DNA of 64,000 nucleotides, from the NCBI GenBank assembly GCA_949358305.1, contig OX442318.1, forward strand, positions 7,488,501 through 7,552,500, read 5' to 3'. Under the pieces are notes generated by a model. It made no database searches. It had not been told where the DNA came from and saw nothing but the letters and a program-made list of their open reading frames with translations. How positions within the stretch are numbered: position 1 is the first letter of the stretch; every line of letters begins with the position of its first letter. The DNA comes from Strigamia acuminata (taxonomy: Eukaryota; Arthropoda; Chilopoda; Geophilomorpha; Linotaeniidae). Made by a program: the position numbers and the translations under genes. Positions 10,125-20,556 of this stretch are shown here, in pieces.

Positions 10125-11907
10125 ATGGAACAAATCTCCAGCAACATGGAGCAAATCTCCAGCAACATGGAGCTAGCAAACGACACATTTAAAATCACTA
10201 TGTTGGGCACAATATCACAATACTACGATCATTTTATTTGGGAAAAAAGAGGTGTCGGTTTCATCCTAGTTTAAAATCGTGTAAGAAAAACGAAAAGTTA
10301 TTATTTTTTTTCACTTTTAAAGATAAAAGAATGGACAATTACTTTATGGCTTCCAATCCGGTTCCAACTTTATTAATGTGTGTTTTTTATATCTTGTTTT
10401 CTGCTTACTTCGGTCCCTGGTGTATGGTAAAGCGAAAACCATTCAATCTCAACAAACTTATTATAGTGTACAACGTTTGCATGATTGTCATCAATGCATA
10501 TTTATGTTACACGGTACGTAAAGGAAAGAAAAAAAGCAATTTGTTTTAGAGAAGAAATACAGAAAATTTAATTTTTCTCTAGGTTTATAGTATGATTACA
10601 CTTTCGCACATCTTTTGTGCTCCGGTTGATTATTCTAACGATCCAAAAGCGATACAAGTAAGTACAGTATAAGCTGTGTGGTCTGTAGCCACACAGCTTA
10701 CATTGTACCACTGTGGGAAGTTAAATAACGTGAATTTTTTGTTGCAGTTGCTAGACCTTTGTTATTATTACTATTTCACAAAGTTGTTAGATTGGTTTGA
10801 TACTGTAAGTGATGAATAAGACGCAATAAGTTTATTATATCCAGTTTAAATGTGAAAATTTTCCATTTCTTTAAGCTGTTTTTTGTCCTGAAGAAAAAGT
10901 TTGGCCATATCACTTTTCTTCATTTGTACCACCACTGCTGCATGCCTATTAATGGCTGGATTATTATTCACTTTGTACCTGGTAAATAAACATTGACAGG
11001 GCCGGCTTAAGGCAACATCGAGCGATGCAAAAGCGAGTTTGACTGGATCTGGGGATCTGATTGGCTGGTCCTTTTATGGCTGGAAAATTGGGGCTCATTT
11101 TATGTGAATTACCGTATTTTATCGATTAAGAGTCGCGGCTTTTACTCAAAACTGCCATTTTTGTCAGCAATTACAATTTTGGTTTTTCGTTTGTTACATT
11201 TGTTTAATGTACCAAACGAAGTCTGAACGTCACAAACGAAGTGTGCGTTCATCGTTCATGAGGTTAAATACGGAAACAATACCGCACTTTTGTAAAAATA
11301 CGGTTTTCTTTGAACACACCTAGTGCAGGGGTCGGCAACCTTTTGAGACGGAAGAGCCAAAAGTTACAATTTAGGATTAGGTATACATAGGTATCTTGAC
11401 ATCGAAAGAGCCGCAGGTTGCCGACCCCTGACCTAGTGATTTCAAAGCAATGTACGCCATGTATGCACTGGGGACTGATAGACCTGGAGCCGGTCCTGAA
11501 GATTGACCAGGAACTTTGTAGCATTTTTCCAATACTGTATGGTACTTTATTTTGCAGGTGGTCAAATTGCATTGGTTGGACTGTTGAATACTCTTGTGCA
11601 CACTGTCATGTACACTTACTACGCATTGGCAGCACTAGGTCCTAAGTGGCAGCAATATCTTTGGTGGAAAAAATATATTACTATTTTACAAATGGTAGGG
11701 ATGTGTGGTAAAGTAATGAGTGAATGCATAATGTTGTTGTACTTTCAGATGCAATTTGTTATCATTATGACTCAGTTCACTTACAGTCTGTGGAAAGACT
11801 GTGGATTTCCCAGATATTATACCTTCTTTTATCTACCTCAAGTGGTTCTTTTGTGCGTTTTATTTGGAGATTTTTACATGAAAGCATATAAGAAAAAACG
11901 CGTTTAG
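10125..11907 (+). CDS. ELOVL very-long-chain fatty-acid elongase
   Basis: Condensing (3-ketoacyl-CoA synthase) enzyme of the ER fatty-acid elongation cycle. Coding exons: 10,125-10,251, 10,323-10,513, 10,583-10,657, 10,748-10,804, 10,876-10,981, 11,558-11,694, 11,749-11,907. All junctions are GT..AG and phase-compatible; 852 nt give 283 aa, a usual length for the family. Diagnostic motifs: YYDHFIWEKRD then DKRMDNYFMAS near residue 43, KPF at the first loop, a TKLLDWFDT segment, KKKFGHITFLHLYHH with the histidine box HLYHH at about 166-170, NTLVHTVMYTYY, and TILQMMQF. Several hydrophobic segments fit a multi-pass ER membrane protein, and the C-terminus KKRV fits a dilysine ER-retrieval signal. 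It resembles the ELOVL1/4/7-type group more than ELOVL6, but substrate length cannot be read. An in-frame ATG 13 codons upstream (10,086) is an alternative start; I prefer 10,125, though a 21-bp duplication (MEQISSN twice) blurs the choice. Confidence 0.94.
10670..10700 (+). other. Perfect 12-bp inverted repeat in an elongase intron
   Basis: TAAGCTGTGTGG at 10,670-10,681 is followed after a 7-nt loop by CCACACAGCTTA at 10,689-10,700. It lies in the 90-nt intron 10,658-10,747, just 13 nt after the donor, so an RNA hairpin would sit next to the 5' splice site. Confidence 0.85.
11326..11430. mobile_element. 105-bp hAT MITE with 8-bp target-site duplication
   Basis: The element starts CAGGGGTCGGCAACC and ends with the exact inverse GGTTGCCGACCCCTG. 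It is flanked on both sides by ACCTAGTG (11,318-11,325 and 11,431-11,438), a perfect 8-bp duplication as made by hAT transposases. It lies in the 576-nt intron of the elongase. No coding capacity. Confidence 0.93.
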
Positions 11908-12239
11908 TTATATAAGAAATTGAATGGTTCTTTTTGTTATGATTTAATAGTTTTTTTAAGATATAATTTAATGATTAATGTATTTGTTTAAAGTAAATGC
12001 ACAATAACAGCATTAAATAGTGTAAGTAAGAACATTGAGCGTATGATCATCATTTGTTTTAAAGATTGATTAATGACATTAATGGCGCTGAAATCAACAA
12101 AAACAAAAATTGTTTTTCTACCAATATGGTTCAAAAATATATTTTACAATGTATTGCTTTTCACTTAATGCATTCAAAAATGTACAGCATAAAAATGCAT
12201 TAGAAATTACTTTCATATTTTACTAATAATAGTATAAAG

Positions 12240-12373
12240 ATTCGCAAGGGACCCTAAAAACTGATTCGTTATAACGAGAATTCGTTATATCGAAATTTTT
12301 CAACATAATGTTTTACGTATTTGTTCTATTGATAATTCGTTATATCGCGATTCGTTATAAAGAGTTCTGACGG
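12240..12373. mobile_element. Tigger/pogo-like MITE, partial
   Basis: Shares GATTCGTTATAACGAGAATT and a terminal TCGTTATAAAGAGTTCTGAC with the copies at 20.2 kb and 9.3 kb. It sits in the 740-bp gap between the convergent elongase and first TRAF gene; the rest of this gap shows nothing else. Confidence 0.7.
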
Positions 12374-12556
12374 TATTCATAAATACCGTATTCCTTCGAT
12401 TTAGAGCCGCGGTATTATCATTTGCATGCAAAAATGTATTTCAAAATTCATTAATGCGAAACCCAATGCATTTGAATGTATTTCTGAACTGAAAACCACA
12501 TTGGAGACGCTTTATATACAATATAAGCACACAATTCAATCAATTTGGCATTTTTT

Positions 12557-12562
12557 TTTATT
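12557..12562 (-). terminator. AATAAA polyadenylation signal of the first TRAF gene
   Basis: Reads AATAAA on the minus strand about 86 nt downstream of the TRAF stop codon at 12,648. The position fits a short 3' UTR; no transcript evidence is available. Confidence 0.5.
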
Positions 12563-12647
12563 AATTCATAAACTACATCACAAGTGTAACAACTATATTC
12601 AGATAAATTGCAACTAATTTGGCGGATCTGAAGCATTGACCTTCTGA

Positions 12648-15600
12648 TCACTGATTGGTAAACGTGACAACAGCTTTAATAAATAGTTGATCATTGACCA
12701 CATATCGTGGACGTAATCCAGCAATGGGAAAGAAATGGTAAAAATTCACCGGTGAATTCTTATCCGATGTAGGCCTACTTACATATTGAGGCTCAGGCAC
12801 AGAATTAATGGTTCCTTCAAATGACTGCTTTCCCTCTAACTGATCTAGAAGGATAAACTTTGCTTTGTACGATACTGGCCATTTTAGAATCGCATCGTAT
12901 CCACCTCGCATGATGCAGAGACAAAGGGATATGAATTCTCCATTTGAGCTACCATTTGGATACAATTCCATGCATAGTTTGTAGCCGTATTCGTTGGTGT
13001 AGAAGGGCGCGCTTGTTATTTTATGATTGGTTGCATGTTTTGCTTCATTTTGCAGTCGAGAAAACTTCTTCACTCTCCAAACAAGTACGCCAACATGAGT
13101 ATTTTTACTCTCCAGGTACTGCAAGTATGCATTGTGCTTCTGTAATTCTTCCTGTTGGATTTTCTGCGCCAAAGCCGTTTGTTCTAAGGAAGAATTAATG
13201 CAGAGTGTGGTTGTATGCACTAAAATGAGGCCTTACTATTGGATTTTTCCACAACGTCAAGCACATACTGTGTGAATCTCTTCATATCGTCTGCCTGGTC
13301 ATTTTGCCTTTTATGTAGACTTTCTATTTTAAGAAATTATTAATATTTTTGAAAGGTATAAATACAGGTGTTCCTCATTGTACGCGAAGTAATGCGAAAT
13401 GGATATACAGAAAATTTGTGGTCTTTTCACCCACGTGTTTGCGGCGATATCCATAAAATAGAAGTTCTGCAGTAGCTGCATTCAAAAACTAAAATATTTT
13501 GTGTTTTACTTCAATTCTAAAACAAAAATGACGTCATTTCCTGTTTAAACCCATGTTAAAACTTAAAATACACTTAAACTAAAATTGTTATTTTTATTTT
13601 TGAATGCAGCTGCTATTCGTATTTCTTTGATTCTAAGATGCCATGTTTATACGGGAAAAAAAGTGCGTCTTGGAATCGAAGGATTACGGTAATTCACTTT
13701 GTGCGATTTTGCTTTACTCATTAATTTAGCAGATTTCCAAGAAGCAGTTAATCGCATAATGTGAGGATTGCCTGTAAATATGTTGGGATACCCTTAGTGA
13801 TTTGTATATCTTTTCCAATGGTCTTAATTAACGTGGCGATTTTTTTAACTCTTTCTAATAACTGATTTATAGCGGTGTTGTAATGATTTTTGTGCGCGAT
13901 GGAATTAACTTTTAATTCTTCTGCTTCGTGAAGATTATCTGTCTACGAAAGCAATTAGAATAGATTTTTTTATTGTTTACTAATTTCTTTTTTTTGATTA
14001 TTTTAGTACCTTTTGACATAACTGGGATTGGGCTATGCTTAGTTCCTTTTCGAGAATATTGTATTTCTTCTTCCAACTCTGAACATAGAAAAAGCATTTA
14101 AATATGTCAATGGAAAGAATAATTTTAATTTACATCAACAGATGATTTTAGCTCCACTACTTGTATTTCCAATGCCAATTTTTGGTGTTGATTCAATTGC
14201 TGGAGCATCTCTAAATGGTGTGCAGAATGATCTTGTTGATTTTTTAATAGTTCAGCAACCTAATCGAAATTTGAAATGAATTCATTACCAATTGGCATGC
14301 ACTAAATTTGGTAATTTTAGGTTTCGGTATTCGGTAGGACAGTGGTTCCCAAAGTGCCTCATGGCATATTGGCAGAACATACCCGATTTTGGCTACAACA
14401 ATGCACCAGGAGTGACGAATGATTCAATAACTTGAAAATCATAATTGTGCTTTAAAATTTTGAATTTATCATCTGTTTGTTTGCTAGTTTGATGTGTTTT
14501 GATGTGTTTTGCTTTGTGTGACTCAGGTTAGGTTAGGTTAGGTTAGGTCTAGGCATGTGCGTTATTTTTTACAAATTATTATTTACAAATAATGCCACAA
14601 CGCCAAATAACGCCACAACGCCACAACGCCACAAAGTTGCAAAATTTGAGTTTTAGGATAATTTATTAATAACGTCGATTTTTAAGGCAATAATCCTCCA
14701 TTTTTAGGCTAAAAACATCGATTTTTGGGCTTAAAACGTTGATTTTTGGTCTAAAATATCACTTTTTTCTTATTAAACCATTTGTATTTCTATAAAAAAT
14801 ATCAATATTTTGGCTGAAAAAATCAATTTATTGGCGATGTGGCGTTATTTGGCGTTGTGGCGTTATTTGGCGTTGTGGCGTTATTAGTTAATAACGGTCG
14901 GCGTTATTTTTGCACGAACGCGTTGCGTTATCGTCCAAAAAAATAACGCCGACCGTTATTTTGGCAACGCGCACTGCCTAGTTAGGTCAGGTCAGGTCAG
15001 GTCAGGTCAGGTTGGATGTTGATTTTCAAGTTATTGAGTCATTAGTCACTCCTGGCCACCGTTGTTGCCGAAATCGGGTATGTTCTGCCAATATGCATCC
15101 GGTAAGTATTCGATATTTGGTGATTTCTTAGCATCTCTATTCCACAGATACATACTTACCTGTTTCTTATAGTCCTTCGAATGATTATAATCATCTGTCC
15201 CGTTGCTTTTTGGAGGTTTGAAGTTTGGCTGCACGTATGAATAATTTTGTCAATACGATATTTGTTTGTTATTATCATTACCTGAGTGTGAGGTACTTCC
15301 TCTGCATGTAAAAAGGGATGCGGAAATCGAATTGAGTCACATTCTTCTAAATGTTTCTAAAATTTGTTTAAAAAAACTTGTAATTGTCAATCAATAATCA
15401 CTACCTATTGTTGGCATTACCGGTATATCAGAGAATAGCAAAGCCGTTTTACAGTACGAGCAGAAGACGCAACGATGCGGACATTCCTTATTTAAATGTT
15501 CTAGTAAATTTTCCAAACGAATTTGCATATGACATTTCTGAGGACATGGAATTGAATCCTATTTGAAACAATATTATTTGATTTATTTCACATTATTTTT

Positions 15601-15676
15601 ATTTCTTTTGGTGCTCTTGATGACTTGCCAAAGTTTTTGCCTCTTTTTCACTGTTTCCACTTCCTCGTAATGCCAT
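12648..15676 (-). CDS. RING-less TRAF-family adaptor, paralogue A (430 aa)
   Basis: Cytoplasmic adaptor of TRAF type; the family links receptors to ubiquitin and kinase signalling. Coding exons, 5' to 3' on the minus strand: 15,676-15,629, 15,558-15,421, 15,356-15,282, 15,228-15,160, 14,259-14,140, 14,078-14,010, 13,942-13,792, 13,323-13,237, 13,183-12,648. Total 1,293 nt. Residues 17-87 form TRAF-type zinc fingers (DSIPCPQKC, LLEHLNKECPHRCVFCSYC, KHLEEC); about 90-280 is charged and coiled-coil-like; from about 285 a MATH/TRAF-C domain follows (THVGVLVWRVKKFSRL, SAPFYTNEYGYKLCMELYPN, AILKWPVSYKAKFILLDQLE, FIKAVVTF). There is no RING, unlike most TRAFs but as in TRAF1. The first intron appears to use a GC donor (TTTG|GCAAGT) where paralogue B has GT. 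One other donor is weak (TCT|GTTGAT) but is shared with paralogue B. Start: the ATG directly after an acceptor at 15,677-15,678; a frame upstream of it is also open in this copy, so a longer N-terminus is possible. Confidence 0.9.
14365..15096. mobile_element. Foldback-type element with about 75-bp inverted repeats and nested insertion
   Basis: Sequence at 14,365-14,441 (TATTGGCAGAACATACCCGA onward) recurs inverted at 15,016-15,096. Between them are a TTAGG run (14,525-14,548), a TCAGG run (14,983-15,009) and a second inverted structure built from ACGCCACAACGCC and its complement (14,600-14,885). The left side is preceded by CAGTGGTTCCCAAA at 14,340, a hAT-like terminus. All of this lies in a 900-nt intron of TRAF paralogue A. 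Confidence 0.8.
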
Positions 15677-15743
15677 CTGGAATTATTTAATATTGATTTT
15701 ACAACTCGAAACGTGTAATTAACTCGTGTGTTTAATTACTCAC

Positions 15744-15965
15744 TGCATTGGTAATTTTTTTGACATTTATCCTGCCACTCATACCGCGAGATTTGACAGG
15801 GTGATGATGGACCGTAAAAATGTAGTGGATGTATTTTCTGAAACATGAGTAGTTTTACTCCAAAGATTTGTAAAAATTTTGTGAGTTTGTAAAATTTATT
15901 TTACAGTGGTTCCATCAACTAGTTCAAACGTGAGAAACAGCTTTTTTTGCCATGTTAGGTTTATG
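15744..15965 (-). other. Putative 5' leader exon region of TRAF paralogue A
   Basis: Ends at a good donor (CAATGCA|GTGAGT) upstream of the ATG exon, and aligns with 20,557-20,801 upstream of paralogue B (shared CAAATCTC, GTGGCAG, ATAAATGT blocks). In copy B a frame stays open through this stretch and ends at TGA, but in copy A it is broken by a stop and length changes, and phases to the ATG exon differ. It is therefore most likely untranslated leader, or a decayed neighbour duplicated together with the TRAF gene. Confidence 0.45.
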
Positions 15966-16903
15966 CTAAACAAATGCATTGTTGGCAATAATCCTATAAA
16001 TACAATGAGTTTGGGGAGTGAAAATTGGTGAAAATGGGCTGAAAAAATGCCATTTTTACGTTTTTGGGCTGAGAAATGTCGTTTTGGGCCGGGAAAATGC
16101 TGTTTTAGGGAGAAAAAAAATGCTATTTTAGGGTAACCATTAATAATTTAATGCCTGTCTTAATTAGTGAGACTGATGAGCTTGTTGCTCAATACACATT
16201 TTTTTAAATCTTGGAATTAAATTTGATAGTTTTGATAGTTTTGATAGTTTTGATAGTTTTTTTTAGTGGTAAAATAAGTTGGGTTTAAATAAATATTTTT
16301 AGTGGAAAAAATATTTTTTTTGTCTTAGTTGAATTAGTGGGACAAAAAAGTACCGTTAGTGGAAAAATCAGTCAGTGTAAGATTTAGTTTTTTTTTTAGT
16401 GGGAATCCAAGGCAATTTAGTGGGGTTTTAATTTATACCCAATTTGATACAGCCAACTCTCATCTTCTGTTGCACATTGATTTTCGCACGATATTTGCGA
16501 TACCGGTATTGGAATATTTTCCTGCACCCCTGTGGGTCGACCACAGTGCACAGTTTTACTTTTTAAAGCAAAACTACAAACATACGCTTTTTAGATATTT
16601 ATTTCTTACTATTTACATACACTTTAATTTCAGTTATTTTTATATTTTTTTCCATTTAAACAAAAAAATTAAATTTTTGGCCACTTTTGCCCCTTTTTAA
16701 CTTATTTGGTTGACATTTGCTTTTAATTTCATGTTTTCACTTTTTTTTACCATTTAGAAATAATTGGCTTCTCTTTCGGCCTCTTTTTGGCTTATTCACT
16801 TACTTCTGTCACATATTTTTCCTTGAGAACATTGTACACAGGTATTATGATAGAATACCATTAGTATAAGACCTATATCTATCTAATTACATGTTTTCAT
16901 GTG
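15966..16903. other. Intergenic sequence between the TRAF paralogues
   Basis: Holds a decanucleotide run of TTTTGATAGT (16,226-16,262) and AT-rich filler. Plus-strand frame 16,359-16,700 has no recognisable domain. The 3' UTR of paralogue B must fall here, but I cannot fix its poly(A) signal. Confidence 0.45.
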
Positions 16904-19900
16904 CTATGATGCACTAGCGTATCCACAATCATTGTCATTAGCAAAGTTGACAACAGCTTTAATAAAGATTTGGTCATTCATCATATAGCGCGGGTATAAT
17001 TCAGCAATGGGAAAATAATGGAAAAAAGTCAATGCTGAATTTCTCTCCGAGGTAGGCCTGCCCACATATTGAGGCTCATTCACAGAATAAAGGGTTGCTT
17101 GGAACGGCTGCTTTCCCTCTAACTGATCTAGAAGGATGAAGCTTGCTTTGTACGACACTGGCCATTTTAGAATCGCGTCGTATCCACCTCGCATGATGCA
17201 GAGAGAGAGCGATAGATATTCGCCATTTGCGCCACCGTTCGGATACAATTCCATGCATAGTTTGTAGCCGTATTCGTTGGTGTAGAAGGGCACGCTTGTT
17301 ATTCTTGAGTTGTGTGAATGTTTTGTTTCAGTTTGCAGGCGAGAAAATTTCTTCACTTTCCAAATGAGTACACCGACATGGGTTGTTTTGAATTGCATCT
17401 GCTGCATGTATGAAGTGTACTTCTGCATGTCTAATTGCTGCTTTTGGATGGACAAAGCTGTTGATTCTGGGGAGAAATTAATGGAAGAATGGTTATATAC
17501 ACTGTTTTAGTTTGAAAAGTCGACTAAAGATTGGGTTGGATTGGATGATACGTGACACAAAATTAATTCAGGGTTTGCCATGAAAATAAATAAATAAATT
17601 TAAAATGAGATTTAAGAATTTTTTAATACCACACTGCATCGCAGTGTTGTGCATTGGGTACTCGAGTACGGGTACAGGTCTCGCGGGTACGTGTTGTCGT
17701 GCTGTACATACTTAATGTTTTTGCGATTGATGATTTCATCAAAATCGATCAGTAAGCACACGTGATGTTGTGATCGCGTTTGCGTTCGGGTACGGGGCGG
17801 GTATGGGTAGAGTTTTTTTTTGGAGACGGGTAACGGGCGGGTAACGGGTACGGTTTTTATGCCAATGCATAACACTGCTGCATCGTTTTAACGCCCAGTT
17901 TCTTACGACTACAGCACTAAGCCTTACTATTTGAAGTTTCCAGAAGATCCAGCACAAACTCTGTGAATTTCTTCAGTTCAGTTGCCTGTTCGTTTTGTCT
18001 TTTGAATATATTTTCTGTACAAAAATTGTAAATAGATAGTTGTAACACACAAACTAAATAGAAATATATATATATTGGCTACCCTTGGTAGTTGATATAT
18101 CTTTTTCAATGGATTTCAGCAACGTGCTTAGTTTTTTAACCTTATCTAATAACTGTTCTGTGGCAGAGTTTTGTAGGTTCCTCTCTGCAGTGGTTCTAGA
18201 TTCTTCGGCCACAAGAGAATAATTTGCCTGTACAAACGAAACAATTATAAACAGATTTTTGAAGATTTAATTTTTTTTAAAAAAAAATAATTTTTAGTTT
18301 GTTACAACCTTTTGACATAACTGGGTTTGTATTCCGCTTAATTCCTTTTCGAGTATAGAAGATTTCTTTCTCCAAGTCTGAACAAGACAACGGCATTAAA
18401 ATATGTCAATTGCTGCATTCAATATTGAAGCCTAATGCTGGGTTCCCACTTGACTGAATTCAGTCAGCAGAAAGGTTTCTAAGCAGAAAATTACCAACTT
18501 TTCGTAGTCTTGGTGCCGTATTACCTCACATTAAGCCGCATGCCGGTGTAGTGCGAGTTATACCAGCATGGCGATAAACCTCGTTTTTAACGGCATGCCG
18601 GTGTAAGTGAGTACAAATTTTTCTAAATGAGAATTCAGCCAAAACAAGCATAAAATCCTTTTTAGATCTTCAAAATGTAAGAAATTGTCTTAATTTTCTG
18701 TAAATTTACCTAGATTTTAGTAAAAATCTGCTGAAAAAAAGGAAAACTTAAATTTTAGGCCCAAAAACCAACATCCGGGCTCTTTAAAGTAAAAAAAAAC
18801 AAAAAAACCCGCTTTTTCACTTGTACCGGCATGCCGGTATAAACTTTTTGTACGCAATTTTAAAAACCAGGTAAAACCATACGCAACGGCATGCCACTTT
18901 ATGTGAGGTAATACGGTAATAAAGCTTATACCAGCATGCCGGTAAAAAGTAAAACATGCTGGTGTAAGTGAAAAAGCTGGTTTTTGTTTTGGATGAATAA
19001 TTATGTTGGAATTTGGGCCTGAATGTTAGTTTTCTTGATATTCTGACGGTTATTATAAAAATTTGTGTAAAAGTATAGAAATTTAAGCTAATTTCTAACA
19101 TCTTGGACATCTAAAAATCTAAGCTTGTTTCAGTTCAATTCTCATTGAAAAAAACAGGGTTTATCGGCTTAAATCTCAATCATGAGGCAGAACACGCCAG
19201 TAAAATCACTTCAGGCTTCATAGTTTAATGCAGCCAATGAAAAGAACAGTTCTAATTTACGTCAACAGATGCCTTTAGCTCCACTACTTGCATTTCTAAT
19301 GCCAATTTTTGGTGTTTATTCAATTGCAGAAGCAGGTCTAATCGGTGGGCAGAATTTTCTTTTTCATTTTGCACTGTTTCAGCAATCTAATATAAATTTG
19401 AAAATTATAATCCATGGAATTACATGCAAACTACATTCGGTTATCCGATCAGCAGTAAACGATTTTATTTATAGATTTTTTTTTACCAATTTTTATTGGT
19501 TTTTAATCGATCTTTAATGTTTTCTGATCGTTTTTATCCATTTTAAACTTCTAAACCTGATGTTTAGAAAGTCTCATGAAACGGTTCTGTCTGTCTGTCT
19601 GTCTGTCCGCATCCATATCTCAAAATCTATAGTAGGTGGACACACTGGTAAGGTTAGGTTCGCGGGGGATCAGGCATTCTTAGAAATTCGCAACAACGAA
19701 ATTGCGCAACCGCAGAATGATTAAGCGCGGAATAGTTTTCCACGGGTATTCATTCCGCACCAGTTATTGTAATCCGTTGACATGTTTACATATGCATGTG
19801 CTAACCTGTTTCTTATATTCTCTCAAATGATTACATTCATTTGTTGTTGTGCTCCTGTTGACTTGTGTCTTCAGATATGAATAATTTTATCAATACAATA

Positions 19901-20494
19901 TTTACTGCATATTGTGCTGCAATTACCTCGCTGGAAGGAGCTTCGTCTCCTGATGAAAAGGGGCATCGACTTGGAATTTGAGCACATTCTTCTAAATGTT
20001 TCTAATATTTATTTAAAATAACTTGTGAGGCAGCAATGACTGTACAATGTTGGCATTACCTGTACATTAACGTATAGCAAAGGCATCTTGCATAAGTAGC
20101 AAAAGACGCAGCGGTAAGGACATTCCTTTTGTATGTGTGTCGCTAATTGGTCCAAATGAATTTTTAATCTACAGCCTTGAGGACATGGAATTGCATTCTG
20201 TTTTGGACAAAAAATTATTACAGTAGAACCTCCTTACAACGAATCGCAAGGAACCCAAAAAATCGGTTCCTTATAATGAAAGTTCGTTATAACGAAATTT
20301 TTTAACATGGTGTTCTACGGCCAACCAACCAAACAGACCATTTTCAGGTATTTGTTATATCGATAATTCGTTATATCGCGATTCGTTATAAAGAGTTTCG
20401 ACTGTGTTTTGTCTAGTAGTTTGTATTTCTCGTTTCGTTATTGACGTACCGAATGTTTTGATTTTTTTTCATCATTTCCACGGAATAACGTCAT
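16904..20494 (-). CDS. RING-less TRAF-family adaptor, paralogue B (434 aa)
   Basis: Same role and layout as its tandem neighbour at 12.6 kb. Coding exons, 5' to 3' on the minus strand: 20,494-20,450, 20,197-20,060, 20,001-19,927, 19,868-19,806, 19,386-19,267, 18,377-18,309, 18,227-18,083, 18,014-17,928, 17,466-16,904. Total 1,305 nt, divisible by three. The N-terminus MTLFRGNDEKKSKHS leads into TRAF zinc fingers (NAIPCPQGC, THIQKECPYRCVFCYLC, KHLEEC), a coiled-coil-like middle, and a MATH domain (THVGVLIWKVKKFSRL, VPFYTNEYGYKLCMELYPN, AILKWPVSYKASFILLDQLE). Exon number and every intron phase match paralogue A; exon lengths differ only in exons 1, 4, 7 and 9. Intron 1 has a normal GT donor (TTCG|GTACGT). 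The tail after the MATH domain (DNDCGYASAS) is longer than in A. No RING domain is encoded in the 400 nt upstream. Confidence 0.9.
17642..17877. mobile_element. 236-bp hAT MITE with 8-bp target-site duplication
   Basis: Ends CAGTGTTGTGCATTGG and CCAATGCATAACACTG are imperfect inverses. Both sides carry CTGCATCG (17,634-17,641 and 17,878-17,885). The interior has several GGGTACGGG-like words. It lies in the last intron of TRAF paralogue B. The termini resemble those of the 640-bp element at 54.5 kb. Confidence 0.92.
18514..18918. mobile_element. MITE with CCGTATTACCTCACAT inverted ends
   Basis: Left end GCCGTATTACCTCACATTAA and right end ATGTGAGGTAATACGGTA are inverses, and GCATGCCGGT words repeat inside in both orientations. 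Related sequence continues to about 19,190 and recurs at 21,100-21,556. It occupies the largest intron of TRAF paralogue B. Confidence 0.8.
19588..19606. repeat. TCTG microsatellite
   Basis: Four to five TCTG tetranucleotides in an intron of TRAF paralogue B. Confidence 0.8.
20221..20404. mobile_element. Tigger/pogo-like MITE, the most complete copy
   Basis: Begins CAGTAGAACCTCCTTACAAC and ends CGTTATAAAGAGTTTCGACTG, an imperfect inverted pair. It lies in intron 1 of TRAF paralogue B, at the place corresponding to the GC-AG intron of paralogue A. Confidence 0.8.
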
Positions 20495-20556
20495 CTGGAA
20501 TAATTAAGGTTGATTTAGAACTTTGTATAGATTTAGGTTTTATGTGTTTTACTCAC

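Noticed and set aside
10997-11275. Further transposon-like pieces in the large elongase intron (CAGGGCCGGCTTAAGG at 10,997; TACCGTATTTTATCG at 11,113)
   Set aside because: Single ends look like element termini, but I could not find matching opposite ends or target duplications, so they are not listed as elements.
14525-14548. TTAGG run as an interstitial telomere
   Set aside because: Only about five units, placed symmetrically to a TCAGG run inside an inverted-repeat element, so it is better explained as element sequence.
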